A stretch of 64,000 nt of DNA from Anaeramoeba flamelloides (taxonomy: Eukaryota; Metamonada; Anaeramoebidae). The DNA lies in the NCBI GenBank assembly GCA_027625915.1, contig JANTQA010000045.1:2852001-2916000 (forward strand), written 5' to 3'. Every line of letters starts with the position of its first letter. Within the stretch, counting starts at the first letter, position 1. A model generated the notes under the pieces. It saw only the letters and a list, made by a program, of their open reading frames with translations, was not told where the DNA came from and ran no database searches. Positions 35,301-46,407 of this stretch are shown here, in pieces. A program made the translations under genes and the position numbers.

Positions 35301-37327
35301 AAAGAATTGAGCAAAATCTATGATTTTTCTCCATTCTTTTGAATTATGGAAAAGCTAGGCACTCTACGGACACTTTTCGTTAGGTTTTTTTATAATTCAA
35401 AAACCAAAAAAAATCGCCGTTAGCTTTTCAAGAATTTAAAAGAATTGAGCAAAATCTTTGATTTTTCTCTATTCTTTTGAATTCTGGAAAACCGTCGTTA
35501 GCTTTTCTTGAGTTTTCTGTTTTATCTGTTAAGTGTTCTAGGTTTTTCGTTAGAGTTTTTTGAGTTTTCTATTTATTTGGAAAAGTAAAAAAAACCTCCG
35601 TTAGCTTTTCTTTATTTTTCTGTTTATTTGTAAAAACAATTGATTTTCGAAATAAAATAGAAAACCTCAAAAAAACCGAGAACACTTAACAGATAAAACA
35701 GAAAACCTAAAGAAATGTTTGGCACTCTAAATCACCCTACGGACACTTTCGTTAAGTTTTCCAAGATTCAAAAGAATAGAGAAAAATCATAGATTTTGCA
35801 CGATCCTTTTGAATTCTGGAAAACCTAGGAAATGGAATATTTATTATTAGTAATTTTTTTTTTCGACATTTGAGTTTTATTAGATGAGCAAGTGTTTTCA
35901 AAACTATTAGTTATTATCTATTAAAGTAAATATCTGCAAGTTGAATTAAATTAAAATTCATTCAACAAGTTATTGTAAAATATTTTTATTCCCAAAAAAA
36001 ACCTTTTTTTTCTTGACTAGAGAGTTTTTAAAAATTGAGGGAATACTAATAACAATACAAACAATAGCCTCAAGAATTTGAAGTTCTGGAATGTTGATTA
36101 TATTGTGAATAAACTTTATTATTCAGGATAAAAGGTTAATTGAAACAGTATTAGTTTTATCTAATTTGGAATTTTGCAATTTTATTTATTCTAACGATTG
36201 TATATAAATGAAATTAATTAAATTTCTCTCATTCTCTAATAAATAAACATAACTTTTTTTTTTAAATTTAAAATCCCTCAAACTGAAATAATATATATTA
36301 TTCAACTCTTAAATAGAATTTGACATTGAATAGAAAAATTATCAATAAATTAATTTTACAAAGTTTTTAAATTTAATCCCAAATTTGGATTAAGTCATGC
36401 TTCAATTTTGGTTTAATATGATGTTTTGAATTCTATTTTGATTCTAATTATCAATCTAGTTTTTGATTTTGTTTTTGATTCTTGCTGTAAGGAAAAATAA
36501 TAATAAAAATCTCAGAAAATTTTTAATTTTACTGGTATTTGAATTACAAATGGTAAAGAATTTTCACTTCCTTTTCTAGATTCCTTTTTTTAAAATAGAG
36601 AACTCAAACAAGTAGGTAGTAATTTGTAGCTTTGTTTGAAAAAGGAAATAGAAAGGAAAAATGAAAATGAAAATTTTTCCCATTTATAATTCAAATACCA
36701 GTAATACCATTTTACAGTTGTTTGAAAAAAGTGGGACAAAAAAAGCATTAAAAAGTATCTGTAAAACGGTTGATAAACTTAAATAGGCCTATTTTCATGA
36801 TTTTGTTAACTTGGCTTTTTTGTCAGACTTTTTTTTAAAAAGATATTTTCACAAAATTATTAAAAACAAAAAAAAAGAAGAACAATTCTTTTGTTGAAAT
36901 CAACAAGCAAAAAATTTCTTTTTTCAAATGTTTGGTGTTTTTGAAAAATTCCGCATTTTGTAATCACTTTTCTTCCGTGTTGTGTTTTCAAAAAATTTGT
37001 GCTTTCTAATTTTTGAAATAACATTCAAACACCAAACAATTTTTTTTATTTGTTTTTTGTTTTCTTAAAACAGTGTTTAAAGAAGATGTGAAAGAACTTT
37101 TTTTCTGGGCTAGTTCTCAAAAATCAAGTTAACTGGAAAATTGTTTTGAAAAAAAATGGATTTTTTTGTTTGTTTATTTGTTTGTTTGTTAAAATGAAAA
37201 ATAAAAAAGAAAATAAAAAAGACCTAAAAAAAAGAAAAAAAAATAAAGTGGTACACTTACATGAAGACTGAACGAGTTGTTGTGCTAAAAGAGCCAATAT
37301 GAAAAAATAAAAACAAAGTTTTAACAT
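32333..37327 (-). CDS. Type I membrane protein with PPC-like ectodomain
   Basis: Exon 1 (37327-37261) encodes a signal peptide (MLKLCFYFFILALLAQQLVQ) and ends at a consensus GTAAGT donor. Exon 2 (33021-32333) begins after AAATTAG in matching phase. Together they give 251 residues and a TAA stop. After the signal peptide, residues 25-140 look like an all-beta domain with FHFSLDQDGKELSLNLD, then CDINVYISKG, then a late strand pair. That order resembles bacterial-type pre-peptidase C-terminal (PPC) domains, which is an inference from pattern only. Residues 145-172 are one hydrophobic helix, followed by an Asp/Glu/Ser-rich cytosolic tail of about 79 residues. It is a likely surface or endomembrane receptor-like protein; no named family is certain. 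The 4.2 kb intron contains transposon copies. Confidence 0.72.
33429..34566 (-). mobile_element. Element K copy 2 (inverted)
   Basis: 1,138 bp, aligning over its length with 3943-5070 and 52847-53990 in reverse orientation. The plus-strand edges read TTAAGGGATCAGTACTC and ACTACTCCCATAA. It lies within the intron of the type I membrane-protein gene. Confidence 0.7.
34835..35269 (+). repeat. Inverted arm N, left copy
   Basis: This segment is inverted relative to about 38690-39115, starting ACACAATCATGAAAAAAATT here and ending with a matching complement near 39110. Further shared blocks are TTGATTAATAAAAGATC and AAATAGGGAATCAATTATTT. The two arms bracket exon 1 of the type I membrane-protein gene. 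They may be two separate insertions or the ends of one 4.3 kb element. Confidence 0.6.
35270..35830. repeat. Repeat M copy 2 (hairpin-rich)
   Basis: Three imperfect hairpins of about 70 nt recur (35285-35356, 35420-35493, 35750-35826). Each has an arm like TTTTCCAGAATTTAAAAGAA, a GAGCAAAATC/GATTTTTCTC middle and a closing arm like TTCTTTTGAATTCTGGAAAA. Between them a longer palindrome pairs 35507-35590 with 35645-35712 (TGTTTTATCTGTTAAGTGTT and its exact complement). CGTTAG words follow the hairpins. Confidence 0.75.
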
Positions 37328-37828
37328 AATTTTGATATTTTGAAAAAGAATAAAAAATGATCAAAGCAAACCAAATAATTTGTTAAATTACCCTTCAAAA
37401 AGTTCGGATTAATTTATTTTCTTTTTTTTTTCAACTACAACCATAATAATCTTTTTGAATTTATACATTAATGTCTATTTAGGGTGACTGGTCTTAGAAA
37501 TACAAATGGAATCAAAATCTTCTGTTGATTCTCTTTCTTTTCTTTAATCAATTCTGAAAATATTTTGTTATAAGTTTTTGGTTTAAGGTTGCCTATATTA
37601 AACCAAGTCAAAAAAAACGCAATAAATAGAGATACTAATTAACAATTTAAGAATGGGGGTTTCTAGTTGTAAATTCATTTTTAATAAAAAAGGAAAATGA
37701 AGTGAAAAATTTTCCTCATTTCTTTGTAAATATTAGTATTTACAGTTATTCACAAAAATGTACTTTTGTTACTCTACTCTCATATTTCTAAGGACCATCT
37801 TAAAGAAAGATATAGTGGGTAGTGTATA

Positions 37829-38055
37829 TACTATTTGTTGCAAAATAAATTGAACAAAATTTTCATTCAGCTTTCCAAAAAAAAAGATTTTAAAAATCAA
37901 GTAACATTTCAATTTTTAATTCCCTAAATAGCTTTAAATTATTAAAACCAATTTAGAATTGGGTTCTTTGATGATTGTATTCTCATTCAGAACGGAGCTT
38001 TTTTTTAGGAAAGCTGAATGAAAATTTTGATTTCTTTATTTTACAATTCACAGTA
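37829..38055 (+). mobile_element. MITE-B copy 2
   Basis: This is the best-preserved copy: TA-flanked, 227 bp. The left arm CTATTTGTTGCAAAATAAAT runs to TTCATTCAGCTTTCC, and the right arm is the near complement (GGAAAGCTGAATGAAAATTT). It lies about 500 bp upstream of exon 1 of the minus-strand type I membrane-protein gene. Confidence 0.85.
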
Positions 38056-38469
38056 TCAAGATATTGTGAAATTATGACTATTGTCTCTTGAAATAGCTAG
38101 TATGAAATAATAAAATTTTAAAATTTCAAGTTAGACAGAATTTTTTATACAATTATCTTTTCATCGTGTTAATCAAGTTTATTAACAATATAATCAGCAT
38201 TCCAGTTCTTCAAAATCTTGGATCCGTGGTATTTATTGTTGTTAATAGTACTATGATTTTTAAAAGCCTCGAGTTAAGAAAAAAAGATCTATTTTGGGGA
38301 ATAATTTTTTAAATGGATGTAACACTAATTTTTACTTAAATTCAACTTTGAGATATTTTTTCTGAATAAAGAATAACTAATAGTTTTGAAAGCAATATTA
38401 TCATCTGATAAAAACTAAAATACCGAAAAAAATAACTGATGATAAATATTCCGTAAATTGGGTTTTCTC

Positions 38470-38620
38470 GGAAACATAAGAATTGTGTAAAATCTAAGAT
38501 TATTCTCTATTCTTTTGAATTCTGGAGTAGCGATCGAAAGTTTCCGTTGAGTGTATTCAAGTGCCCGGCAAGTTCCTATATTTTCCAGAATTTAAGAAAT
38601 GAACAGAAAATAAAAAAAAT
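38470..38620. repeat. Repeat M fragment
   Basis: It contains half-hairpins of the repeat M type (CTCTATTCTTTTGAATTCTGG, and TTTTCCAGAATTTAAGAAAT) beside the right copy of arm N. Confidence 0.55.
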
Positions 38621-38689
38621 TTAAGTTTATTTTAAAAAAAAAATTAAAAGCCTAACGAAAGAGTCTTGTTTTTTTTTTCACTCTTTCAA

Positions 38690-39115
38690 AGAATCGGAAA
38701 ATTGGAAATATTTTTTCAGATTATTTCAGTTAACTCAAGAAAACTTTACAATAAAAATCAAAAAAAAAATATTTTTTACAATTTAAAAGAACAAATATTT
38801 CTTTAATAGTTAAAATAATTGATTCCCTATTCGAAAGATATTCATTGGATTTAAAATACTTTTAAAATATAATAAAATTTCCTCGTTACTGTAAAAAAAA
38901 AATTTCAATTTTTTTACAATACAACCGAAAAAAATCTTACTGGAACCTAGAAAATTAGATTTTTCATCTTTAATTATAAAATATCTTGAAACATATTTTT
39001 TTGATCCAAGATTTTTTATTAATCAATAATGTCTATTATAATTAGAGTGATTAAAAAGTAAAAAATTATCAAATATTTAAGGTTTTTTTGAAAAAAATTT
39101 GTCATGATTGTGATC
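38690..39115 (-). repeat. Inverted arm N, right copy
   Basis: It is the reverse-oriented counterpart of 34835-35269, with matching blocks in order (GATTCCCTATTCGAAAGATA, TTATTAATCAATAATGTC, TTGTCATGATTGTGAT). Similarity is lower than between MITE-G arms, so it is older. Confidence 0.6.
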
Positions 39116-40345
39116 CAAAAGGACTTTTAATTTTTACATTGTTAGGAATTAACAAATTTTGTATTATCGGATTCTTTATTTTAAGGTCGAGTATTTAAAA
39201 TAAATACAAACTTTGGTGTATAAAACTTTGATTATTGAACTGGTTTTAATTGGTAATTGGTTTATAATTGCCTTAGAAAAAAATGGTTGAGTTTTTGTAA
39301 ACATTGTTAACTTACAAATAGTAATAATTATTAATAAAATACGATAAAGATGATTATAAACACCAAAGTTAATTTTTTTTATTTTTTAATTGATTACTTA
39401 GAAGTGTTGGAAATTTATCTTTATTCTTGATAATTTACCTTTTGAAGTGAAAACACACCTTTTTTCAAAAAAACCATTCCAATTCTTGATTTCAATAGGT
39501 TTTTTTTTTAATTTTTTATTTGAGTTATTTGTTTGTATCCAAATTTGGAACATTAATTAGTTAGTTTGTCAAAAAAAAAACCTATTTTTATTTTCCGATC
39601 ATTTTTATTTTCATTAAATGGTCTAAAAAAAGATAAAATTAATGTTTTTGAAATCTTTTTTAAGAATATTTATTTTAATTAAAGATCTGAAACCAAAAGA
39701 TTTTAAAATTGATTTAGTATTTCTCAATTAATCTGATTATTAAATGTTTTTCTTTTGTGGAAAAAACAATTCTTGTATTTTAAAAAAAGAATGGATCCAA
39801 AATAAAAAGTAATAAAAATATTTTGAGGTAATAAATTATTTGGATATCTTGTCTAGGAAAATGTATTCGGAAATAAATAATAAAAATTTTATGAAAAAAG
39901 TTTGTAAACCCACCTTTGGGTTTTTTTTCATCATCAAAAATTTTAATTATTGTCTTAAAAATGATTAAATTAGGTTTATTTTTGGTTTTATTTTCTTTTA
40001 GAAAATAAATGTCTAGATCATTATTAATTTCCAAATGGTCCTAAAAGGTTTTTTTTTTTATCAAAATTATTTAATCCTCTAAAAATTATAAAGGGTTAAT
40101 TTCTTTATAAATTATTTTAATAATTGTTTAATTTTTGATAATTCTTATTTCAAAGATAAAATGTTTTACAATTTTTAAAGGTTGAAGTTTCAAATTAATA
40201 TTAAAAGTAGAAAATAAAGAAATTCAGAGCAAAATTTTCTTCCAATAAAGTCAATTAAAAAGAAAAAAAACCGAAAAAATAAACAAATATTTTTATTGAA
40301 ATAAATCCTTACATTAACGGAAAAAAAAATAAATCAAAAACTTTA
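39116..40345. other. AT-rich spacer, nothing recognised
   Basis: No coding frame, RNA gene or repeat partner was recognised. The 84-codon minus frame at 39780-40034 is homopolymer-rich and lacks coding character. Confidence 0.35.
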
Positions 40346-41217
40346 TTACCATTGTGAAAAAAATTTGGGTCATTAAAAAAAATTGGATCAGTCAAAAATT
40401 TGTTTTCGTTTTTTAAATAATAAATAGTAGCAAAATGATTTTTGATCAAAGTAAAATTTTATGAACAAATCTTACATTTAATAAAAACCAAAGTCACTAT
40501 CAATAATAATTTTCAAATACAATATTATCTTGTTGTATTTTGAGCTTTTAGAATTACTATGGAACTCTAAAAAAACAAAAATTTATTTTTAATTGTACAC
40601 TTTACTAAAAATGTTGATTTTTTTTTATTAGATTACATTCCAAGATCAAGTTAATCATTGTTTGGGAAAACGAAAAATTAATAACCATTTTAAATTAAGG
40701 TTTGTCTATGGGGATTTTAAGAATTTAAATGGTTTCTGAAATCATGATATTTCGGTATTTTGAAGTTTTGATTGTAAACATTAGTGAAAATCAACCTCTT
40801 TCGAAAAAACAGCTTTTTTGGAAGATTTTATTATTCAATTTGATTTAAAAGGTCATCCAAGATTAACCGTGATAGATTTGCGTTTATTAACAATTATAAA
40901 TATCTTATTGAATTAATAGATTTTAATATTTCCTATTCAATAGTTCTCTTATTTTTAGTAAAGTTGACAATTAAAAATAAATTTTTGTTTTTTTAGAGTT
41001 CCATAGTAATTCTAAAAGCTCAAAATACAACAATTTAATTTTACTTTTGAAAATTATTATTGATAGTGACTTTGGTTTTTATTAAATGTAAGATTTGTTC
41101 ATAAAATTTTACTTTGATCAAAAATCATTTTGCTAATATTTATTATTTAAAAAACGAAAACAAATTTTTGACTGATCCAATTTTTTTTAATGACCCAAAT
41201 TTTTTTCACAATGGTTA
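40346..41217. mobile_element. MITE-G, long near-perfect inverted arms
   Basis: 872 bp. Each arm is about 265 bp and nearly identical to the complement of the other, from CCATTGTGAAAAAAATTTGG inward. TTA lies at both outer edges as a direct repeat, which would suit a PIF/Harbinger-type 3-bp duplication, although a TA duplication cannot be excluded. The 340-bp centre has no long frame. It ends 73 bp beyond the stop of the SMP-domain gene. High arm identity suggests a fairly young insertion. Confidence 0.85.
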
Positions 41218-41289
41218 CTCCGAAAAATAAAATATAATATTTCTCATAAAAAATGAAAAATGAAAAATTAAAAATGATAAAAAGATGAA

Positions 41290-42405
41290 TTAATTGATCG
41301 AGAATTGTTCTTCATTATTATTTTTTAATGATCTGAACTGTGAATGTATTTGGTTTAGAGATTGCAATAATTGTTCTGAGATCGGAAGTAAAAATTCTTG
41401 TTGGTTTGGCTCCATTATATACTCACTCAAAGCAAACGAAACGCAACTTTGAGCCAATTTGTTGATTAAAGGGATCTTAAATAATCCAGACCATCTCCCG
41501 AAACGAGGTATTAATTTCAAAGACAGTTTGGAAGATCTGCCAAGACAAAATCTACATTTTGCATTTGATTTATTTGGTACCACAATTCTTGCACTTCCAA
41601 TGAGGTGTTCCAACCCGACAAAACAAGAAATTGGGAAATTTATTTTGCGGAAATTGGGGATATTAAAGCTTAGGCACGTTGAGATTTTCAATTGAAGAAA
41701 TGATTTTTCTTTTGAAATCGTAGCTTCATTTTTTTCTCTATCTTCGGTTTTGTTGGGATTGTTCCCAAAACGAAAAAAGATCTCAAGTGCCAAGGATCCT
41801 TTTTCGTTTTTGTAAACTTTGATCTCTTTTATTTCAGGTAAGTCGTGTGAAATTTGAAATGATTTAACTTTTACAAAAGGCTAATTATTTTTTATTTTAA
41901 TGTTTTTTTTTTAAATTTTTTTGTTTATGTTTATTTTTATGTTTGTGTTTTTGTTTTATTTTTGTTTTATTAATTTTTTTTTTGAACACAATTTAAGAAA
42001 GAACAGGACAATGAAAAAATGATCTAAAAAAGAAAAAAGTAAAAATAAAAAATTTACAAGAAAAAAGGGTTTTTTAACAATTTTTAGTCCTTGATTAATG
42101 AACGATTGTAATTTTGCTTGATTGATCCTACCTAACATTTCTTTAGTAATCCTTTTAATTAAATAATTTAACCAATTGCAACTTTCGTTTGTGTTTGGTT
42201 GTAATTGGTTATAGGGAAATGTTGATAAAGTTTTTCCTAATTTTGATAGGCGTGTGGTTTGGAGATGCGCTAAAACTGTTTCGTGATAAAGTTTTCTTGC
42301 TTTAAAATATTGGTGGAGTTTAAGATAAGCAAATAATAATAAAGCAGAGCCTGTGAGTAAACAAAAAATAAGTCCAGAAAGAACTCCAACAAAATAACCG
42401 AACAT
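41290..42405 (-). CDS. SMP-domain lipid-transfer protein (TEX2/Nvj2-like)
   Basis: Two exons, 42405-42058 and 41880-41290, joined in phase 0 by a 177-bp GT-AG intron, give 312 residues and a TAA stop. Residues 1-30 form an N-terminal transmembrane anchor (MFGYFVGVLSGLIFCLL). From about residue 80 it follows the SMP (synaptotagmin-like, mitochondrial, lipid-binding) pattern: CNWLNYLIKRI at the start, then LPEIKEIKVYKNEKGSLALE, a beta-strand LQLKISTCLSFNIP, and a closing helical part (LFKIPLINKLAQSCV) near a proline end. In the family this fold carries lipids at membrane contact sites, anchored in the ER. No PH or C2 domain is present, so it is a compact member. MITE-G lies 73 bp past the stop, and MITE-B begins about 45 bp before the ATG. 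Confidence 0.82.
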
Positions 42406-42449
42406 AACTGTAAAAATTATTTAGAAGATTGCAAAAACAAAAAATGATT

Positions 42450-42682
42450 AATATTTGTAGAAAAATACATGTAACAAAATTTTCATTTATCTTTCCCGAA
42501 AAAAAGATTTAGAAATCATTGTATAAATTTCAAATTTTTAATATCTTATCACCAGCTTAAAATATTAATTTCCCTTTTAAAATTGGGGACTTTTGTGGTT
42601 TGTTTTAATTGGCAGTTATGTTTTTTTTTTGTAAAGATGAATGAAAATATTGAGCTTTTTATTTAACAATTAACAATAATTA
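42450..42682 (+). mobile_element. MITE-B copy 3
   Basis: Diverged copy (AAAATTTTCATTTATCTTTC on the left, AAAGATGAATGAAAATATTG on the right). Its left end lies about 45 bp upstream of the SMP gene's ATG, so it occupies the promoter or 5' UTR. Confidence 0.6.
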
Positions 42683-42689
42683 AAGTAGA

Positions 42690-43015
42690 ATTTAGGTTGG
42701 GAATCGTAGAAAAATTGACAACCAATTTTTTTTTTTACTTAAAACACTACTTTTTTTTTGAAAATTGTTTCAAATTCTAAAAAAGTAATTCAAAGAAAAA
42801 AATAAAAAAATTTTCAATAGAAAAGTGTGTACATTCAAACTTTTAAAACTTGCCATTTAAATACCTTTTATCTTTTTAGGATTTTAAGTAAAACAGTTTG
42901 GGGTTTTGTAAAGTAGTTAAAATATTGTTTAATTTGAATAATTGTAAAAAATTTTCAATAATTTATAAAAGTTTTCATTTTTATAATTAATTTTTTTTAC
43001 TCTTTTTTTCTTTCA
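42690..43015 (+). mobile_element. MITE-E copy 2 (partial)
   Basis: It aligns with the left two thirds of the MITE-E at 1450-1896: TTTTTTTACTTA, AATTGTTTCAAATT, CATTCAAACTTTTAAAA and AAAACAGTTTGGGGTT occur in the same order. Its right end is lost where MITE-D begins. Confidence 0.5.
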
Positions 43016-43017
43016 CT

Positions 43018-43575
43018 TAAGGTTTACAATCCCTGAAATTGGAAAGAAGATTATATTATATTAGGTGTATTGATTTGTTAATTTGGTTCTTAGCTGATCG
43101 ATTTTGGATTTGGTATGGGTTTTATTCGTGGTTCAAAATGGCAATTTTTGACAATTTATTTTTTTTTTTTCTAAAATTTTAATTGAAGAGGCAAAGATTA
43201 ATAGATTGGTAGGTGTTTAAGAATAAATTTAAAATTTTGGGTTGTAGAAGAAAATTTAGATTTACTTTTTTGTCAATTAGATTAATGAAAAAAAATTGTT
43301 TTTTAAAAGCACCGAATAAGATCAAACCTAAGAAAAAATTTCAATCTACAACCTACAAAACACATTTTATTAAAACTTAAGTTCCAGCCAATTAATCTTA
43401 CACTCTTCATTTCTGATTTCGGAAAAAAAAAAAATAAATTGTCAAAAATTGCCATTTTGAACCACCAATAAAACCCATACCAAATCCAAAATCGATCAGC
43501 TAAGAACCAAATTAACAAATCAATACACCCTACATAAGATAATCTTCTTTCCAATTTCAGGGATGGTAAACCTTA
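43018..43575. mobile_element. MITE-D copy 3
   Basis: A 558-bp element with about 145 bp of high-quality inverted ends: TAAGGTTTACAATCCCTGAA on the left, and as complement of the right end TAAGGTTTACCATCCCTGAA. The inner arms carry AATGGCAATTTTTGACAATT and the complement. It is the best-preserved MITE-D here; the 83-codon minus frame over its right arm is an artefact. Confidence 0.85.
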
Positions 43576-43989
43576 ATATCAGTAATTACTGATAAATTCT
43601 AAAAAATTTCTAAAAATTTTTATTTCAAGTTCCATTTTTAAAAATCTTGTAACTGTTTCTTATCAAACATTCCCCCCACAAAGAATATCATAAAGAACAA
43701 CTAATTTTACAGAGTTTCTTAACATTTAACTTGATAAAATGCTCTATTTCAAACTTGAGCATAATAATTTCAAAAAGGAAAATCTAGTAAAAATTTCCAA
43801 ACACAAATTGCAATTTATTTATATTTTTTTTTTGATTTTGTGTAAACAATTTTTCGATTGAAAAAGTGAAATAAAACATGTAAATAAAATAAAAATTGTT
43901 AGAAAAAGAAATCCTTTCATAATATCATTTTGAAGTTACAATAAAGTTTTAATAATTGTGATATTTTTTTTAAAAAAATTTGAATTATT

Positions 43990-45110
43990 ATAAACAATTT
44001 TAATAATCAATTATGTTGGAATTATATTATAAATTACAATAATCAATGATTTCACAAATCGTATCATTAAAAAAATCTTAATAAATGTAAAAAAATCGCA
44101 ATAAAAAAGTGATCGCGATATAATAGATGATATATTTTTTGGCTAATTCAGCAATATTTTTACAATGGAATTTTTTTTGGTCAAAAAAATAGATTCAGTG
44201 ATTAAAAGTTCTTCTTTGAAATATTTAACAAAAAATATAATTTATTCAATCAAGGATAAGATCAAAGAGTTTTTTTGTATTTTAATTGGCATTTTTAGAA
44301 AGATTAATAGATACATTAGATCAACAAATCCAATAAAAACAAAAAAGAGAAATAAATAATTTCTCAGACAATTCTGATAATATAAATTGTGTTGAATAAA
44401 AAAGCTTCAAATACAACCAGCCCTTCACTTCGTTCTTAAAAGAATGTTTTTCTTGGGTAAAAGCTTTTTTTTTATTCTTAAAGAGGTAAAAATGTTTGGA
44501 TCACTTTATAAAACTTTTTTCAGTAACCTAACATATTATCACCAATTTTTAAGATTGTTTTTGTATTTGAATTAATTATATGATGTTTTTCTATTTTCTT
44601 ATTTTATATTGTAAATACAACTGGATTTTTAAGCTTTTTTGATTGATCTAAGATAATCAACAAAATTTCTCTTTTTTGTTTTTTGTTATTTAATGATTGA
44701 AATTAATTATACTATATTTTAAAAAGGTGAAATTTATTTTATATCCAAATACATTGTTTTAAATGTGTAATTATTGGTTTGACTATGAAAATTTCTGAGA
44801 TTTTATTACTTTTGTAAAAAAAAATAATTAATTAAAAAAAAAAAGGTTTTTTAATACTTAGAAGAAAACCTTTGACTTTTATCAGATGTTGTGTATTCAA
44901 ACCTTTCAAGGGTTTATAAAAAAATTTACAGCCTATGAAAACACTTTTAACCATTTTTACATTTTTATAAAAAGGCTTGAAGCTCTGGAAAACTCAAAAT
45001 ATTTGTAAAGTTAATTCAAAAAAATAATATTTTCTGATTTTCATGATTTTGATGATTATAGTTATTTTAATCTAATTTATCGAGTTTTTGTGTGATAATG
45101 TTGAATGAAT
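43990..45110 (+). mobile_element. Element L copy 2
   Basis: It aligns in direct orientation with 20090-21290, with the word pair ATTCAATCAAGGAT and GATCAAAGAGTTTT and the internal ATTTTTTTTGGTCAAAAAA. Both copies have lost any long frame. Confidence 0.6.
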
Positions 45111-45863
45111 CAGAATTTTTCAAGATTATTAAAAATATATTACTAATATATTGGTAATACATATTATCTTCAAATCCTTGAATATATATCCAAAAATCAA
45201 AATTATTTTCAAAGTGAATGATTTGAGATAATGGTTTTTTCCTTAAACTGTTTGACGAATTTCTCAAGAGTTTTCTTGCAAAATTAAGGATTTTTTAAAA
45301 AAAAGTTATAAGTATTATTAGATTTAATTATTTATATCCAATAATTAAATAATTCAAAAAGAAAAAAATATTATAAAATAAATTAAAAGCATCTGACTTT
45401 TCTTAATTTTAGAAAATATCATGGTTGAATAATAATAAATTAATAACCATATATAACCTTTTATATTTAATTTGAAATAAAAACTTAGATTCATTAATAC
45501 TCTTTTGATTTTCCATAATATCAGAGTATGTCAAAATATGTTATCAATTATTTGATTGTCATTATTCTTTCCTAAAAATATCTTTGTGACTTATACTCCC
45601 CTTTTTTTCTTATTCATGATAAAATTAACACTATTTTTTCTCAAAAAATATAATATAGTTTGAATAAGAACATTTTTGGTTTTGTATGATTAATCAATTA
45701 AAAAATTCATTTTATTAAGTGAATAATTTTAACATTTTATTTTAGATCTGAATAAAAAATAAAAAGTACTAACTTTTTTGAAAAAACATATGTTAGTAAT
45801 CAAATTATTTTTCTAAAAAAATAAAAACAATAAAAAAAAAAAACAAATAGAAATAGGGGTTCT
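45111..45863. other. AT-rich spacer, nothing recognised
   Basis: No gene or repeat partner is seen; the coding-like minus frame at 45067-45267 extends into element L and is likely fortuitous. Confidence 0.35.
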
Positions 45864-46407
45864 TAAATAAAGTACAAAATTTTCCATAAATTTAAAACTG
45901 TTCAATGAATCAGAACAATAGTGTTTGATTCAAATTGGAAATAATTTTTATTTTTGTTCTAAAATATGAAAATCATTTTTTTCATTTTTTAGCTTTTTTT
46001 ATTTTCATTTCATTTTTTGAATTTGACTTTTTTTGAGTTCAATTGATATATTTTTCTCAACAGTTGATATTATAGTAAAGTCAAGTTGTTTTAAATAGAA
46101 AAACTCAGATAAAATTATTAGATGATATCTAAGTATTTACTCGATCAATGTTTTTAATAGAATTTAAATAAATTTACCAAGATATTTTTTGTTTTACTCT
46201 CTCCAAAATTTTTAATACATTCTTAAATTATTAGTTTTAATAATTATTTAATATTTGTTTTCTATATATTGTAATTTATAAATAATTATTAATATTTCAT
46301 TTAATGAAAGGTTCTAATTTGGTATTTCTTCAAGAATTGGTTAAATAAGATTTTTTTTTTAAAAAAATGAATTTCGGTGTGTTGGATATTTTGAATTGGG
46401 GTTTATT
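45864..46407 (-). mobile_element. MITE-A copy 6 (inverted)
   Basis: About 544 bp. Its plus-strand right edge reads GAATTGGGGTTTATT, the complement of the family left end AATAAACCCCAATTC. The left edge matches the family right end (TACAAAATTTTCCA). Confidence 0.75.

Noticed and set aside
44165-44359. 64-codon basic frame
   Set aside because: It is internal to element L and is not conserved in the other copy.
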